Source: Clostridiales bacterium (GTDB taxonomy: Bacteria > Bacillota > Clostridia > Oscillospirales > Oscillospiraceae). From it: a DNA stretch of 43,673 nucleotides. Numbering within the stretch: the stretch's first letter is position 1; every line of letters starts with the position of its first letter. The stretch is from assembly GCA_021205725.1 (NCBI GenBank), contig JAJPWY010000089.1, forward strand, positions 1 through 43,673, given 5' to 3'. Shown in pieces: positions 35,726 through 43,673 of this stretch. Below the pieces are notes generated by a model. The model saw only the letters and a list, made by a program, of their open reading frames with translations. It was not told where the DNA came from and searched no databases. The position numbers and the translations under genes are program-made.

Positions 35726-36163
35726 ATGAAAACCGTGACGCTGTACACTGACGGCGCCTGCTCCGGGAATCCCGGGCCGGGAGGCTGGGCGGCGATCTTG
35801 CTCTACGGGGACTATCAAAAAGAGATGTCCGGGGGAGAAAAAAGCACCACCAACAACCGGATGGAGCTCACCGGGGTCATACGTGGCCTGGAGGCGCTGA
35901 ACCAGCCCTGTGTGGTGGAGCTGTACTCCGACTCCAAGTATGTCATCGACGCTCTGGAAAAGGGCTGGGCCAGGAGCTGGAAGCGCCGGGGCTGGGTGAA
36001 GAGCGACAAGCAGCCCGCCCTGAATCCAGACCTGTGGGAGAGGCTGCTGGAGCTGTGCGACTATCATCAGGTGAAGCTCCACTGGGTCAAGGGCCATGCC
36101 AGCAACCCATACAACAACCGCTGTGACGAGCTGGCGGTGGCGGAGTGGAAAAAGCTGAAATAA
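35726..36163 (+). CDS. rnhA: Ribonuclease HI
   Basis: A 145-aa endonuclease removing RNA from RNA-DNA hybrids. The catalytic set is complete: Asp9 (TDGACSGN), Glu47 (RMELTGV), Asp69 (YSDSKYV) and Asp134 (CDELAV). The handle region and HWVKGHA are present. The start ATG 35726 has AGGAGA at 7 bases. The frame stays open far upstream, but that part overlaps gyrA. Confidence 0.96.
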   Translation: MKTVTLYTDGACSGNPGPGGWAAILLYGDYQKEMSGGEKSTTNNRMELTGVIRGLEALNQPCVVELYSDSKYVIDALEKGWARSWKRRGWVKSDKQPALNPDLWERLLELCDYHQVKLHWVKGHASNPYNNRCDELAVAEWKKLK

Positions 36164-36201
36164 CGCAGACTCTGATGGATTTCAAAGAGGGGGGAGCTGC
36201 C

Positions 36202-37545
36202 TTGCACCGGAGAAAAACCGTCCGGCTGTCCCGGACGCAGATGATCATGGTGGGCTTTCTGGCGGTCATTCTGGCGGGGGCCTGTCTGCTGATGCTCCCC
36301 TTCGCCACCCGGGAGGGGCAGGAGACTACCCTTTTGGGGGCGCTGTTCACCTCCGTCTCCGCCTCCTGCGTCACCGGTCTAGTGGTCTACGACACCTGGA
36401 CCCACTGGACGTTGTTCGGTCAGTTGGTGCTGCTGACCGAGATACAGATCGGCGGCCTGGGCTTTATCACCATCGGCGCCTTTGCCATGACGCTGCTGCG
36501 CAAGCGCATCGGCCTGGAGGGCCGGGAGATGATCCGGGAGAGCCTGAACACCCTGCAGCTCCGGGGGAGCGTCAAGCTGGTGCGGCGCATCGTCCGGGGG
36601 ACGCTGTTCTTTGAGGGGGCGGGAGCCGTCCTGCTCTCTGTCCGCTTCGTGCCGGAGCTGGGATTGGCCCGGGGGGTGTACTACGGAATCTTCCACGCCG
36701 TCTCCGCCTTCTGCAACGCCGGATTTGACCTGATGGGCTATCAGGGGGCGTATTCCTCCTTTACCAACTACGCCGCAGACCCGTTGGTGAACCTGGTGCT
36801 CATGGCCCTGATCCTCATCGGCGGCATCGGCTTTCTGGTGTGGGAGGACCTGCTGGAAAACCGGTGGCACTGGAAGAAATACCGGCTGCAGACCAAAATC
36901 GTTCTGTCCATGACAGCGGCGCTGACGGTGGTGGGGACGCTGCTCTTTCTGGTCAGCGAGAGAAACGGCCTCTTTGCGGGGATGACCGCCGGGGAGCGGG
37001 TGTGGGCGGCGCTGTTCTCCGCCGTGACCCCGAGAACGGCGGGATTTAACACGGTGGATACGGCGGCCCTCTCCAATGGGGGCAAGATATTGACCGCCTG
37101 TCTCATGTTCATCGGCGGCAGCCCCGGCTCCACGGCGGGCGGTATCAAAACCACCACGGCGGTGGTCATCGTCCTCTACATCAGGTCCTATCTCACCCGT
37201 CAGGAGGACTGCGAGATCTTCCACCGCAGGCTGAACCGGGACGCCATCCGACGGGCCAGCGTGGTGGTATTTATCAACTTCTCTCTGGCCCTGTTTGCCA
37301 TTCTGGTGCTGCTCATCGGGCAGGATCTGCCCCTGGCGGATGTGCTGTTCGAGGCATTTTCCGCCATCGGCACCGTGGGGATGTCCACCGGCGTCACCAG
37401 AGAGTTGAACAGCCTGTCACAGGTGGTCATTATGCTGCTCATGTTCCTGGGCAGAGTGGGCAGCCTGTCCTTTGCCATGTCGTTTACCGAGCGGCGGCAG
37501 CGGGGCGAGGTGCGCTGTCTGGAGGAAGAGATCACGGTAGGATAA
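36202..37545 (+). CDS. trkH: TrkH/KtrB-family potassium transporter subunit
   Basis: A 447-aa membrane protein with four pore loops of the potassium channel type: SVSASCVTGLVVYD, SAFCNAGFDLMG, AVTPRTAGFNTVD and SAIGTVGMSTG, each with the filter Gly. Eight or more membrane helices frame them. It works with the cytosolic TrkA/KtrA ring encoded next. The start TTG 36202 is preferred (AGAGGGGGGAG five bases before). A GTG at 36145 would overlap the rnhA end and is also open. Such transporters are frequent c-di-AMP targets, here not shown. Confidence 0.93.
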   Translation: MHRRKTVRLSRTQMIMVGFLAVILAGACLLMLPFATREGQETTLLGALFTSVSASCVTGLVVYDTWTHWTLFGQLVLLTEIQIGGLGFITIGAFAMTLLRKRIGLEGREMIRESLNTLQLRGSVKLVRRIVRGTLFFEGAGAVLLSVRFVPELGLARGVYYGIFHAVSAFCNAGFDLMGYQGAYSSFTNYAADPLVNLVLMALILIGGIGFLVWEDLLENRWHWKKYRLQTKIVLSMTAALTVVGTLLFLVSERNGLFAGMTAGERVWAALFSAVTPRTAGFNTVDTAALSNGGKILTACLMFIGGSPGSTAGGIKTTTAVVIVLYIRSYLTRQEDCEIFHRRLNRDAIRRASVVVFINFSLALFAILVLLIGQDLPLADVLFEAFSAIGTVGMSTGVTRELNSLSQVVIMLLMFLGRVGSLSFAMSFTERRQRGEVRCLEEEITVG

Positions 37546-37573
37546 TTGGAAAACAGGGGAGGCAGATGCAGAG

Positions 37574-38227
37574 ATGAAGTCTTTTCTCATCATCGGAGCG
37601 GGGGATTTCGGCCATTATCTGTGCCGGGATCTGGCGGAAATGAAAAACGAGATACTCATTGTGGATAAAAATGAGATGGCTCTGGAGGATCTGGTGGACG
37701 TAGCTACCAGCACCATGATCGCCGACTGCACCCGGGAGAGCGTGCTCCGGCGGCTGGGGGTGGCAAACTTTGACGTCTGCTTTGTGTGTATCGGCGGAAA
37801 TTTCCAGAGCAATCTGGAGATCACCAGCCTGCTGAAGGATCTGGGGGCGAAATATGTGGTCAGCCAGGCCAGCAACGAGGTGCACATCAAGTTTCTTCTC
37901 CGCAACGGGGCGGACGAAATCATCCACCCCCACAAGGACTCCGCCATGCGGGCGGCGGTGAAGTACAACAGCGAGCACGTCTTTGACTACATGGATCTGA
38001 AGGACGGCTATTCCATCTATGAGATCACCCCCCTGCCGGAGTGGACGGGAAAGAGCATCCTGTCCTCCAACATCCGGGCCAGGTATGAGGTGTATATCAT
38101 CGGCATCGTGGCGGTCAACGGGGAGACCAGCTATATGCCCTCTCCCCAGAAGGTCATCCACAGAGAGGACCACCTCCTGGTGCTGGCCCACGAGGAGACT
38201 ATTGAAAAGCTGCTGAAAAAGATGTGA
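37574..38227 (+). CDS. trkA: TrkA/KtrA-family potassium uptake regulator
   Basis: A 217-aa cytosolic gating protein. The N-terminal Rossmann RCK_N domain has IIGAGDFGHYL (GxGxxG at 8-13) and IVDKNE, the acidic end that selects NAD(H) or nucleotides. The C-terminal RCK_C domain (about 135-217: SIYEITPLPEWTGKSILSSN) is the region that binds c-di-AMP in some homologues. It lies 28 bases after trkH and is clearly an operon with it. Confidence 0.93.
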   Translation: MKSFLIIGAGDFGHYLCRDLAEMKNEILIVDKNEMALEDLVDVATSTMIADCTRESVLRRLGVANFDVCFVCIGGNFQSNLEITSLLKDLGAKYVVSQASNEVHIKFLLRNGADEIIHPHKDSAMRAAVKYNSEHVFDYMDLKDGYSIYEITPLPEWTGKSILSSNIRARYEVYIIGIVAVNGETSYMPSPQKVIHREDHLLVLAHEETIEKLLKKM

Positions 38228-38245
38228 GACGACAAAAAGCAAAAC

Positions 38246-38279
38246 AAAAGGCGTGTCCCGCATTGGGACACGCCTTTTT
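38246..38279. terminator. Bidirectional terminator between trkA and gap
   Basis: Perfect stem AAAAGGCGTGTCCC / GGGACACGCCTTTT with a 5-base loop and T-run, between convergent genes. Confidence 0.93.
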
Positions 38280-38310
38280 CAGCTCTTACAGCAGTTCAGC
38301 GAACGGGAAA

Positions 38311-39324
38311 TTAGCCCAGCTCGGAGAAGTACTTGATGGTGCGAACCATCTGAGAGGTGTAGGAGTTCTCGTTGTCATACCAGGAGACGACCTGCACCTG
38401 AGAGGTGCCGTTGTCCAGGTTGATGACCATGGTCTGGGTGGCGTCAAACAGGCTGCCGTAACGCATGCCGACGATGTCGGAGGAGACGATCTCATCGGTG
38501 TTGTAGCCGAAGGACTCGGTGGCCTCAGCCTTCATCTGAGCGTTGATTTCGTCCTTGGTGGGAGCGCCCTCGACGATGGCGGTCAGGATGGTGGTGGAGC
38601 CGGTGGGGGTGGGAACACGCTGAGCAGCGCCGATCAGCTTGCCGTTCAGCTCAGGGATGACCAGGCCGATGGCCTTGGCAGCGCCGGTGCTGTTGGGCAC
38701 GATGTTGCAGGCAGCGGCACGGGAGCGGCGCAGGTCGCCCTTGCGCTGGGGGCCGTCCAGAGTCATCTGATCGCCGGTGTAGGCATGGATGGTGCACATA
38801 ATGCCGGACTTAATCTTCCAGCCATCGTTCAGAGCCTTAGCCATGGGAGCCAGGCAGTTGGTGGTGCAGGAAGCGGCGGAGATGATGGTGTCCTCGGGCT
38901 TCAGGGTGTTGTGGTTGACGTTGTAGACGATGGTGGGCAGATCGTTTCCGGCAGGAGCGGAGATGACGACCTTGCGGGCGCCGGCGTCGATGTGAGCCTG
39001 AGCCTTGGCCTTGCTGGTGTAGAAGCCGGTGCACTCCAGCACCACGTCAACACCCAGCTCGCCCCAGGGCAGCTCGGCGGCGTTGGCCTTGGCATAGATG
39101 GTAATCTTCTTGCCATCGACCTCGATATAGTCCTCACCGGCCTTGACGGTGTCAGCCAGAGCATACTTGCCCTGAGTGGAATCGTACTTCAGCAGATGAG
39201 CCAGCATCTTGGGGGAGGTCAGATCGTTGATGGCCACGACCTCGTAACCCTCAGCGCCAAACATCTGGCGGAAAGCCAGACGGCCGATGCGGCCAAAACC
39301 GTTGATTGCAACTTTAACTGCCAT
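38311..39324 (-). CDS. gap: Glyceraldehyde-3-phosphate dehydrogenase, NAD-dependent
   Basis: A 337-aa glycolytic enzyme. The Rossmann start is [14 protein letters not shown]. Asp34 in NDLTSP selects NAD. The catalytic Cys153 is in [12 protein letters not shown]. The C-terminal [15 protein letters not shown] is intact. TTAGGAGG precedes the ATG. Its codon choice is strongly optimised, as expected for a highly expressed gene. Monocistronic, with its own promoter and terminator; no pgk is adjacent. Confidence 0.98.
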   Translation of the reverse strand: MAVKVAINGFGRIGRLAFRQMFGAEGYEVVAINDLTSPKMLAHLLKYDSTQGKYALADTVKAGEDYIEVDGKKITIYAKANAAELPWGELGVDVVLECTGFYTSKAKAQAHIDAGARKVVISAPAGNDLPTIVYNVNHNTLKPEDTIISAASCTTNCLAPMAKALNDGWKIKSGIMCTIHAYTGDQMTLDGPQRKGDLRRSRAAACNIVPNSTGAAKAIGLVIPELNGKLIGAAQRVPTPTGSTTILTAIVEGAPTKDEINAQMKAEATESFGYNTDEIVSSDIVGMRYGSLFDATQTMVINLDNGTSQVQVVSWYDNENSYTSQMVRTIKYFSELG

Positions 39325-39369
39325 TGTAAATTACCTCCTAAACAGGTTTCAAATGGTTTTACCTCATCT

Positions 39370-39398
39370 ATTCTAATCCATCGTCCGGGATTTTACAA
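39370..39398 (-). promoter_or_regulatory. Promoter of gap
   Basis: Minus strand TTGTAA (39393-39398), 17-base spacer, TAGAAT (39370-39375); the leader is about 40 bases. Confidence 0.75.
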
Positions 39399-39485
39399 GG
39401 GGAATTGCGATATTTTTCACAAAAATTTCTCTTTTAGAAATGATTTGTGGGGAACGGAGGGAAGAAGTACAGAGACAGAGAGAGG

Positions 39486-39701
39486 TCACTTCGTCAGTTT
39501 CATCCGGTTGGTTCGCCCCAGAAGATAATCCACGGATACCCTGTAATAGTCTGCCAGTTGAATGAGCAGCTCCAGAGGGATGGTCTGATAGCCCCGCTCA
39601 TATCTGGAATAGACGGTCTGTTGAATTCCCAAAAGAGCGGCGACCTGGGTCTGGGTCAGGTCATGATCCTCTCTCATGTCTCTTAAGCGCTGAAAATACA
39701 T
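39486..39701 (-). CDS. Small XRE-family repressor, 71 aa
   Basis: A single HTH_3 domain: REDHDLTQTQVAALLGIQQT, then VYSRYERGYQTIPLELLIQL and the typical ADYYRVSVDYLLGRTN. Nothing besides the DNA-binding domain. GAGG is 8 bases before the ATG. Its promoter is covered by a perfect palindrome, so it is probably autoregulated. It is divergent from the glycosyltransferase gene, whose -10 overlaps a half-site of the same palindrome. Confidence 0.88.
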   Translation of the reverse strand: MYFQRLRDMREDHDLTQTQVAALLGIQQTVYSRYERGYQTIPLELLIQLADYYRVSVDYLLGRTNRMKLTK

Positions 39702-39712
39702 GGCGATGCCTC

Positions 39713-39741
39713 ACAATAGAACCTTTTAGTTCTATTGACAA
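39713..39741 (-). promoter_or_regulatory. Promoter and palindromic operator of the XRE repressor
   Basis: Minus strand TTGTCA (39736-39741), 17-base spacer, TATTGT (39713-39718). The inverted repeat AATAGAAC-6-GTTCTATT (39715-39736) fills the spacer and both hexamer edges, an ideal repressor site. Confidence 0.75.
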
Positions 39742-39762
39742 TACCATGGATTTAGGATAAAA

Positions 39763-39791
39763 TTGCACTCGTAGTACTTTGAAGTTCTAAA
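39763..39791 (+). promoter_or_regulatory. Promoter of the glycosyltransferase gene
   Basis: TTGCAC (39763-39768), 17-base spacer, TCTAAA (39786-39791). The -10 overlaps AGTTCTA, a half-site of the neighbouring operator. Confidence 0.5.
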
Positions 39792-39820
39792 ATATATATC
39801 GTGATGAGAGGAGCGAAAAA

Positions 39821-42484
39821 TTGGAGATGGGAGAGAAAAAGACAGAATGTGAAAACAGTGATCCCAAAGTATCGGTTATTATTCCGGTTTATAATACAGA
39901 AAAATATTTAAATCAGTGTTTAGACAGTGTTTTATCACAGACCCTCAGTGATATTGAGGTGATTTGTGTAGACGATGGCTCCACCGATGGGTCTTATGAT
40001 ATTTTAACACAGCGAGCAGAACAGGACAGACGAATCAAAATAAGACGCCAGGACAATGCTGGATCAGGAGTTGCCAGAAATTGCGCATTATCTATGGCAA
40101 GTGGGCAATACGTCGTTTTTATGGATGCAGATGATTTATATCCGGAGTTAGACACATTGGAGCAGCTTTACCAGAGCGCCGTTTCCCATGAGGCAAAGAT
40201 TGCCGGGGGCTATCGGATGGTACTCAAAGATGGAAACGCGCAGGATGAAGTAAATGATCCAGTTTATAAGGCTTCTAAAACCATCCCTGAGGGCGGAATG
40301 ATTTCCTATAATCAGACGCAAACGGATTTTAATTATCAGTGTTATATCTATGAGCGCAGTTTTATTTTAACAAATAATATTTTTTTCCCGGATTACCGTC
40401 GGTTTCAGGATCCACCCTTTTTCGTCCGTGCAATGTGCTCTGCTCAGACATTTTATTTGCTGCCTAAACACACTTATCTGTATCGGTGGGGGCATCAAAA
40501 TATTCAGTGGACGACGAAAAAAACGACAGATATGCTTCGGGGAAATATTGACGTTTTATTGTTGGCCAAGGAATACCAGCTATCAAAGCTCTATAATGTC
40601 TGCGTGAATCGGTTAGCTGCCAGATATAAAGAAATTCTTTTCAGTCAGATTTCCTTGACAGAGACAGAGATATATCTTTTGCTCGTCTATGCCAATTCTA
40701 TCTCTGACCCCAATTGCCTGGATACCAGGGAGGACGATGGCCGTTCTCTGCAGCTTGCTCGCTTGCTCACAGAATGTGAAGCATATTTGAGTCAACTGCT
40801 TTCTACGCAGTACCAGAAAGGAACTTCTTATTTCTGCGATTTTCTCTCCAACCTTTATTCTCGTTATCTTTCCATGGCTCCGAATCAGGAGCGGGAGATT
40901 GTTAGTTCTCTGCTGTGCGTTTTATCTGGTCTGTTTTCCCACCGATTTAGCTACCAGGTCAGAGTTTTACTCCATAATTGCCTTTCCAATCCGGAATTTC
41001 AATCCGTTGGTTGGCTCGACCATCCCGATGAATGGTATACCACAGCTGGCGTAAAAGCCCTTCAGACGTTAACCAATGTGAATTCTGCATTTGCATTTGC
41101 AGACGGTCTTATACCAGACCCTCAAAAGAATGATTGCACCTTGATACACGACTGTGTCGTGCCTGATGCAAAATTCTCTGTTATTATTCCGGTATACAAT
41201 GTTGCGCCCTACCTTGCAGAATGTCTGGACAGCGTTCTCGGGCAAACCATGCCCGGAATTGAAATTGTCTGTATTGATGATGGTTCCACCGATGATAGCT
41301 TCTCCATTCTTATGGATTATGCGATGAAATTTTCCAACATCAAAGTCCTCAGGCAGGAAAATGCCGGTCTTTCTGCTGCCAGGAACAGATGTATGGAAGT
41401 CGCAACAGGAGAGTATATTCATTTTCTTGACAGCGATGACTGGGTGGAACCTGAAACATATCAGATTCTGTATCAGGAGATGAAAAATAAAAACCTAGAC
41501 ATGCTGTTTTTTAATGGTAAAAGTTTTTATGAAAACGAACAACTTCGTGAGAAATACAATTGGTACGAAAAGGCATATTCTGCGCAGGAAGCCTGTGATT
41601 TTGTATTAAGCGGGCCTGATTATTATACTTATTCTGCTCTAAACAAAACTTTTTACGTAACCCCCTGTATGTTTGCACTACGCAGACAATTTTTGACCGA
41701 CTGTCACATCAGCTTTCCGGAAGGGATATTGCATGAAGATAATTTCTTTACCAATGTTTGTGTTCTTTCTGCTTCTCAGGTCAGCCACATTGCACAGCCG
41801 TTCTATTGTCGTCGAGTGCGAGAGGGATCGCTGACTATCCGGCCAAAGGAATTCCGACATGGCTATGGATACTTTGCCTGTTTTCTGAAATTATTGAATT
41901 TTGTGTCACATACTGAACTGGATGAAAATGCTCTAGGTGCGGCAAACATCAGATTAGGCAGTATTTTATCGAAAGCTCGCAGGTGCTATCTGGAGATTTC
42001 GGATGAGGCGCAAAAACTTTATTATCTTGCTCTCCCTGACACGGTTTCTATGCTTTTTTACCAGATGATTGTGGAAAGTATTGAAAAGCAGGAAAAGCTT
42101 CAACAGACCTACACCGAAAAATCCGAACTCAACCGCAAACTCCAGCGCATTTACGCCGAAAAGTCTGAGATCAACCGCAAACTCCAGCGCACTTACGCCG
42201 AAAAGTCTGAAATCAACCGCAAGCTCCAAATCACCTACGGCGAAAAATTTGACCGGGGCGTCCAGATCAAGGAGCTGAACGCCCAGCTAAATGCGTCAAA
42301 AAAGACCCAAGACGATCTGAAAAGGCAGCTGAGCCAGACGAGAAAGCAGATGAAGGCGGCCAAAAAGCAGAACACCGCCATCAAGCGCTCCCGCTCCTAC
42401 CGCCTCGGCCGCATCCTCACCTGGCCGGTGCGGAAGCTGAAGGGGCTGCTGAGGGGCCTCCGAAAGGGAAAAAAGAAGAACTAA
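39821..42484 (+). CDS. Two-domain family 2 glycosyltransferase with a C-terminal repeat coiled coil
   Basis: An 887-aa protein. GT2 domain 1 (about 17-120) has SVIIPVYNTEKYLNQCLDSV, VDDGSTDGS and MDADD. GT2 domain 2 (about 450-550) repeats the set: SVIIPVYNVAPYLAECLDSV, IDDGSTDDS and LDSDD. Both DxD-type motifs are intact, so each half could transfer a sugar from a nucleotide donor. A coiled coil with four 14-residue repeats (about 763-818) and a basic C-terminus (SYRLGRILTWPVRKLKG) follow; there is no membrane segment. The body is AT-rich, the last 250 bases GC-rich. The TTG start 39821 has AGGAG at 7 bases; ATG 39827 is an alternative. Probably makes a surface glycan; acceptor unknown. Confidence 0.88.
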   Translation: MEMGEKKTECENSDPKVSVIIPVYNTEKYLNQCLDSVLSQTLSDIEVICVDDGSTDGSYDILTQRAEQDRRIKIRRQDNAGSGVARNCALSMASGQYVVFMDADDLYPELDTLEQLYQSAVSHEAKIAGGYRMVLKDGNAQDEVNDPVYKASKTIPEGGMISYNQTQTDFNYQCYIYERSFILTNNIFFPDYRRFQDPPFFVRAMCSAQTFYLLPKHTYLYRWGHQNIQWTTKKTTDMLRGNIDVLLLAKEYQLSKLYNVCVNRLAARYKEILFSQISLTETEIYLLLVYANSISDPNCLDTREDDGRSLQLARLLTECEAYLSQLLSTQYQKGTSYFCDFLSNLYSRYLSMAPNQEREIVSSLLCVLSGLFSHRFSYQVRVLLHNCLSNPEFQSVGWLDHPDEWYTTAGVKALQTLTNVNSAFAFADGLIPDPQKNDCTLIHDCVVPDAKFSVIIPVYNVAPYLAECLDSVLGQTMPGIEIVCIDDGSTDDSFSILMDYAMKFSNIKVLRQENAGLSAARNRCMEVATGEYIHFLDSDDWVEPETYQILYQEMKNKNLDMLFFNGKSFYENEQLREKYNWYEKAYSAQEACDFVLSGPDYYTYSALNKTFYVTPCMFALRRQFLTDCHISFPEGILHEDNFFTNVCVLSASQVSHIAQPFYCRRVREGSLTIRPKEFRHGYGYFACFLKLLNFVSHTELDENALGAANIRLGSILSKARRCYLEISDEAQKLYYLALPDTVSMLFYQMIVESIEKQEKLQQTYTEKSELNRKLQRIYAEKSEINRKLQRTYAEKSEINRKLQITYGEKFDRGVQIKELNAQLNASKKTQDDLKRQLSQTRKQMKAAKKQNTAIKRSRSYRLGRILTWPVRKLKGLLRGLRKGKKKN
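42107..42274 (+). repeat. Four tandem 42-bp repeats inside the glycosyltransferase gene
   Basis: The unit encodes [TI]YAEKSEINRKLQR, a 14-residue heptad pair. Copies 2 and 3 are nearly identical; copy 1 differs slightly and copy 4 decays after its first residues. In-frame expansion or contraction would change coiled-coil length. Confidence 0.85.
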
Positions 42485-42489
42485 GACGA

Positions 42490-42533
42490 AAAAACGCCAG
42501 ACAGAGAGGGAAAGCCCTCTGTCTGGCGTTTTG
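42490..42533. terminator. Bidirectional terminator between the glycosyltransferase gene and aspS
   Basis: Stem AAAACGCCAGACAGAG / CTCTGTCTGGCGTTTT with a GGGAAAGCCC-like top, between convergent genes. Confidence 0.92.
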
Positions 42534-42546
42534 TTATCTGTCAAAA

Positions 42547-43673
42547 TCAGTCCCCGTCGGCGACGACGGCGATGTGAATTTCCTTCAGCTGCCGCTCCTC
42601 TACGGTGCTGGGAGCGCCCATCATCACGTCCTGGGCGTTTTTGTTCATGGGGAAGGGGATGACCTCCCGGATGGAGTCCTCTCCCGCCAGCAGCATGACC
42701 ATCCGGTCCACGCCGGGGGCGATGCCCGCATGGGGAGGCGCGCCGTAGCAAAAGGCGTTGTACATGGCGGGGAACTTGGCCTTCACGTCGTCCTCGCCCA
42801 GACGAACCAGCTCGAAGGCCTTGACCATGATCTCCGGGTCGTGGTTCCGGACAGCCCCGGAGGACAGCTCCACCCCGTTGCACACCAGGTCGTACTGGTC
42901 GGCGGTGATGGACAGGGGGTCGATCTCCCCCCGCTCCGCCTGGAGCAGGGTCTCCAGACCGCCGGAGGGCATGGAGAAGGGGTTGTGGCAGAACTCCAGC
43001 TGACCGGATTCCTCCCCGATCTCGTACATGGGGAAGTCCACGATCCAGCAGAACTCGTACCGCTCCCGATCCATGTGGCCGGGGACGGCGGCCCCCAGAC
43101 GGTTCCGGAGCACGCCGGCGGTCTTCTGGGCCTGTCCCAGATCGCCGGCGGCAAAGCCCACGAAGGAGCCGGGCTTGAGGTTCAGCCGCTCTGTCAGCGC
43201 TGCCTGCTGTTCCGTCAGGAACTTGGCCACGCCGCCGGTGAGCTTGCCCTGGTCGTCCAGTTTCACCCAATAGGGCTTAGAGCCGGACTGCACCTCCACC
43301 TCGGCGCACAGCTTGTCCACCGCCTTCCGGGCCAGCTTGCAGTCGGGCACCACCACCGCCTTGACTGCGCCCTGATGGAAGGGGCCAAATTCGGTGGCGG
43401 CGCACAGGTCGGTCACGTCCTGCACCACCAGGTCGATGCGCAGGTCGGGCTTGTCGGTGCCGTAGGTTTCCATGGCGTCCCGGTAGGAAATGCGGCGGAA
43501 GGGGGCGTCGGAGGCCACGCTGTACTTGCCGTACTTGGCGAAGATGGGGGGCAGCACCCGCTCCAGCACGGCGAACACGTCGTCTTGGGTGGCGAAGGCC
43601 ATCTCCATGTCCAGCTGATAGAACTCGCCGGGGGAGCGGTCGCCCCGGGCGTCCTCGTCCCGGAAGCAGGGGG
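42547..43673 (-). CDS. aspS: Aspartyl-tRNA synthetase, N-terminal part outside the window
   Basis: About 375 C-terminal residues of class II AspRS. The visible part begins in motif 2 (CFRDEDARGDRSPGEFYQLD) and continues through the GAD insertion domain (about 43600-43080, including KPDLRIDLVVQDV), which marks the bacterial type. Then come the WIVDFPMYE region, LSSGAVRNHDPEIM and the motif 3 sequence GAPPHAGIAPGVDRMVM. It ends HIAVVADGD. The gene reads on beyond base 43673; an internal Met at 43608 is not the start. Confidence 0.95.
   Translation of the reverse strand, partial: PCFRDEDARGDRSPGEFYQLDMEMAFATQDDVFAVLERVLPPIFAKYGKYSVASDAPFRRISYRDAMETYGTDKPDLRIDLVVQDVTDLCAATEFGPFHQGAVKAVVVPDCKLARKAVDKLCAEVEVQSGSKPYWVKLDDQGKLTGGVAKFLTEQQAALTERLNLKPGSFVGFAAGDLGQAQKTAGVLRNRLGAAVPGHMDRERYEFCWIVDFPMYEIGEESGQLEFCHNPFSMPSGGLETLLQAERGEIDPLSITADQYDLVCNGVELSSGAVRNHDPEIMVKAFELVRLGEDDVKAKFPAMYNAFCYGAPPHAGIAPGVDRMVMLLAGEDSIREVIPFPMNKNAQDVMMGAPSTVEERQLKEIHIAVVADGD

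Noticed and set aside
42107-42274. Regular 42-bp repeats as a possible CRISPR array
   Set aside because: They are contiguous without spacers, in frame, and encode a coiled coil.

Overview
The window looks like the chromosomal replication-origin region of a GC-rich, spore-forming Firmicute. The best fit is the Oscillospiraceae (Flavonifractor, Pseudoflavonifractor, Lawsonibacter or Intestinimonas-like gut bacteria). Reasons: the Gram-positive order rpmH-rnpA-yidD-yidC-khpB on one strand against dnaA-dnaN-rlbA-recF-remB-gyrB-gyrA on the other, SpoIIE, a large SRP RNA next to dnaX, c-di-AMP receptor DarA and RicT, and strong codon bias to G/C. The genus is inferred, not proven.

Layout. 1-4.9 kb: 5' part of dnaX, the SRP RNA, a degenerate histidine-kinase-like gene, a CarD-type regulator, a 79-aa orphan gene and an orphan LytTR response regulator. 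5.0-6.4 kb: a lower-GC ADP-ribosylglycohydrolase gene, then two 110-bp tandem repeats carrying 3' pieces of tRNA-Val(GAC), then the intact tRNA; this looks like a used integration site. 6.4-9.9 kb: dusB, then a compact lower-GC restriction-modification operon (HTH controller, C5 methyltransferase, endonuclease) behind a palindromic operator. 9.9-16 kb: a small conserved protein, spoIIE, an ECF sigma/anti-sigma-like pair, pta and a XRE regulator. 16-22 kb: lepA, a palindromic intergenic element, a PLP decarboxylase, darA, holB and ricT. 22-25.4 kb: khpB-yidC-yidD-rnpA-rpmH (minus). 25.4-27.3 kb: dnaA and oriC, with DnaA boxes, a GC-rich spacer and DnaA-trios directly before dnaN. 27.3-35.7 kb: dnaN-rlbA-recF-remB, an inserted acyltransferase, gyrB and gyrA. 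35.7-43.7 kb: rnhA, trkH-trkA potassium uptake, gap, a XRE regulator with a palindromic operator, a two-domain glycosyltransferase with a repeat-bearing coiled coil, and the 3' part of aspS.

How it works together. Most genes are housekeeping: replication initiation and the DNA polymerase III clamp, clamp-loader and repair subunits (dnaA, dnaN, dnaX, holB, recF), DNA topology (gyrAB), ribosome, SRP and membrane insertion (SRP RNA, rpmH, rnpA, yidC/yidD, khpB), and central metabolism (gap, pta). Four stretches look accessory: the ADP-ribosylglycohydrolase/tRNA repeat locus, the restriction-modification operon, the acyltransferase between remB and gyrB, and the regulator/glycosyltransferase block. 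The most notable non-coding features are the tRNA-fragment tandem repeat, the operator of the restriction-modification operon and the origin unwinding module. I did not find a clearly new multi-gene system.
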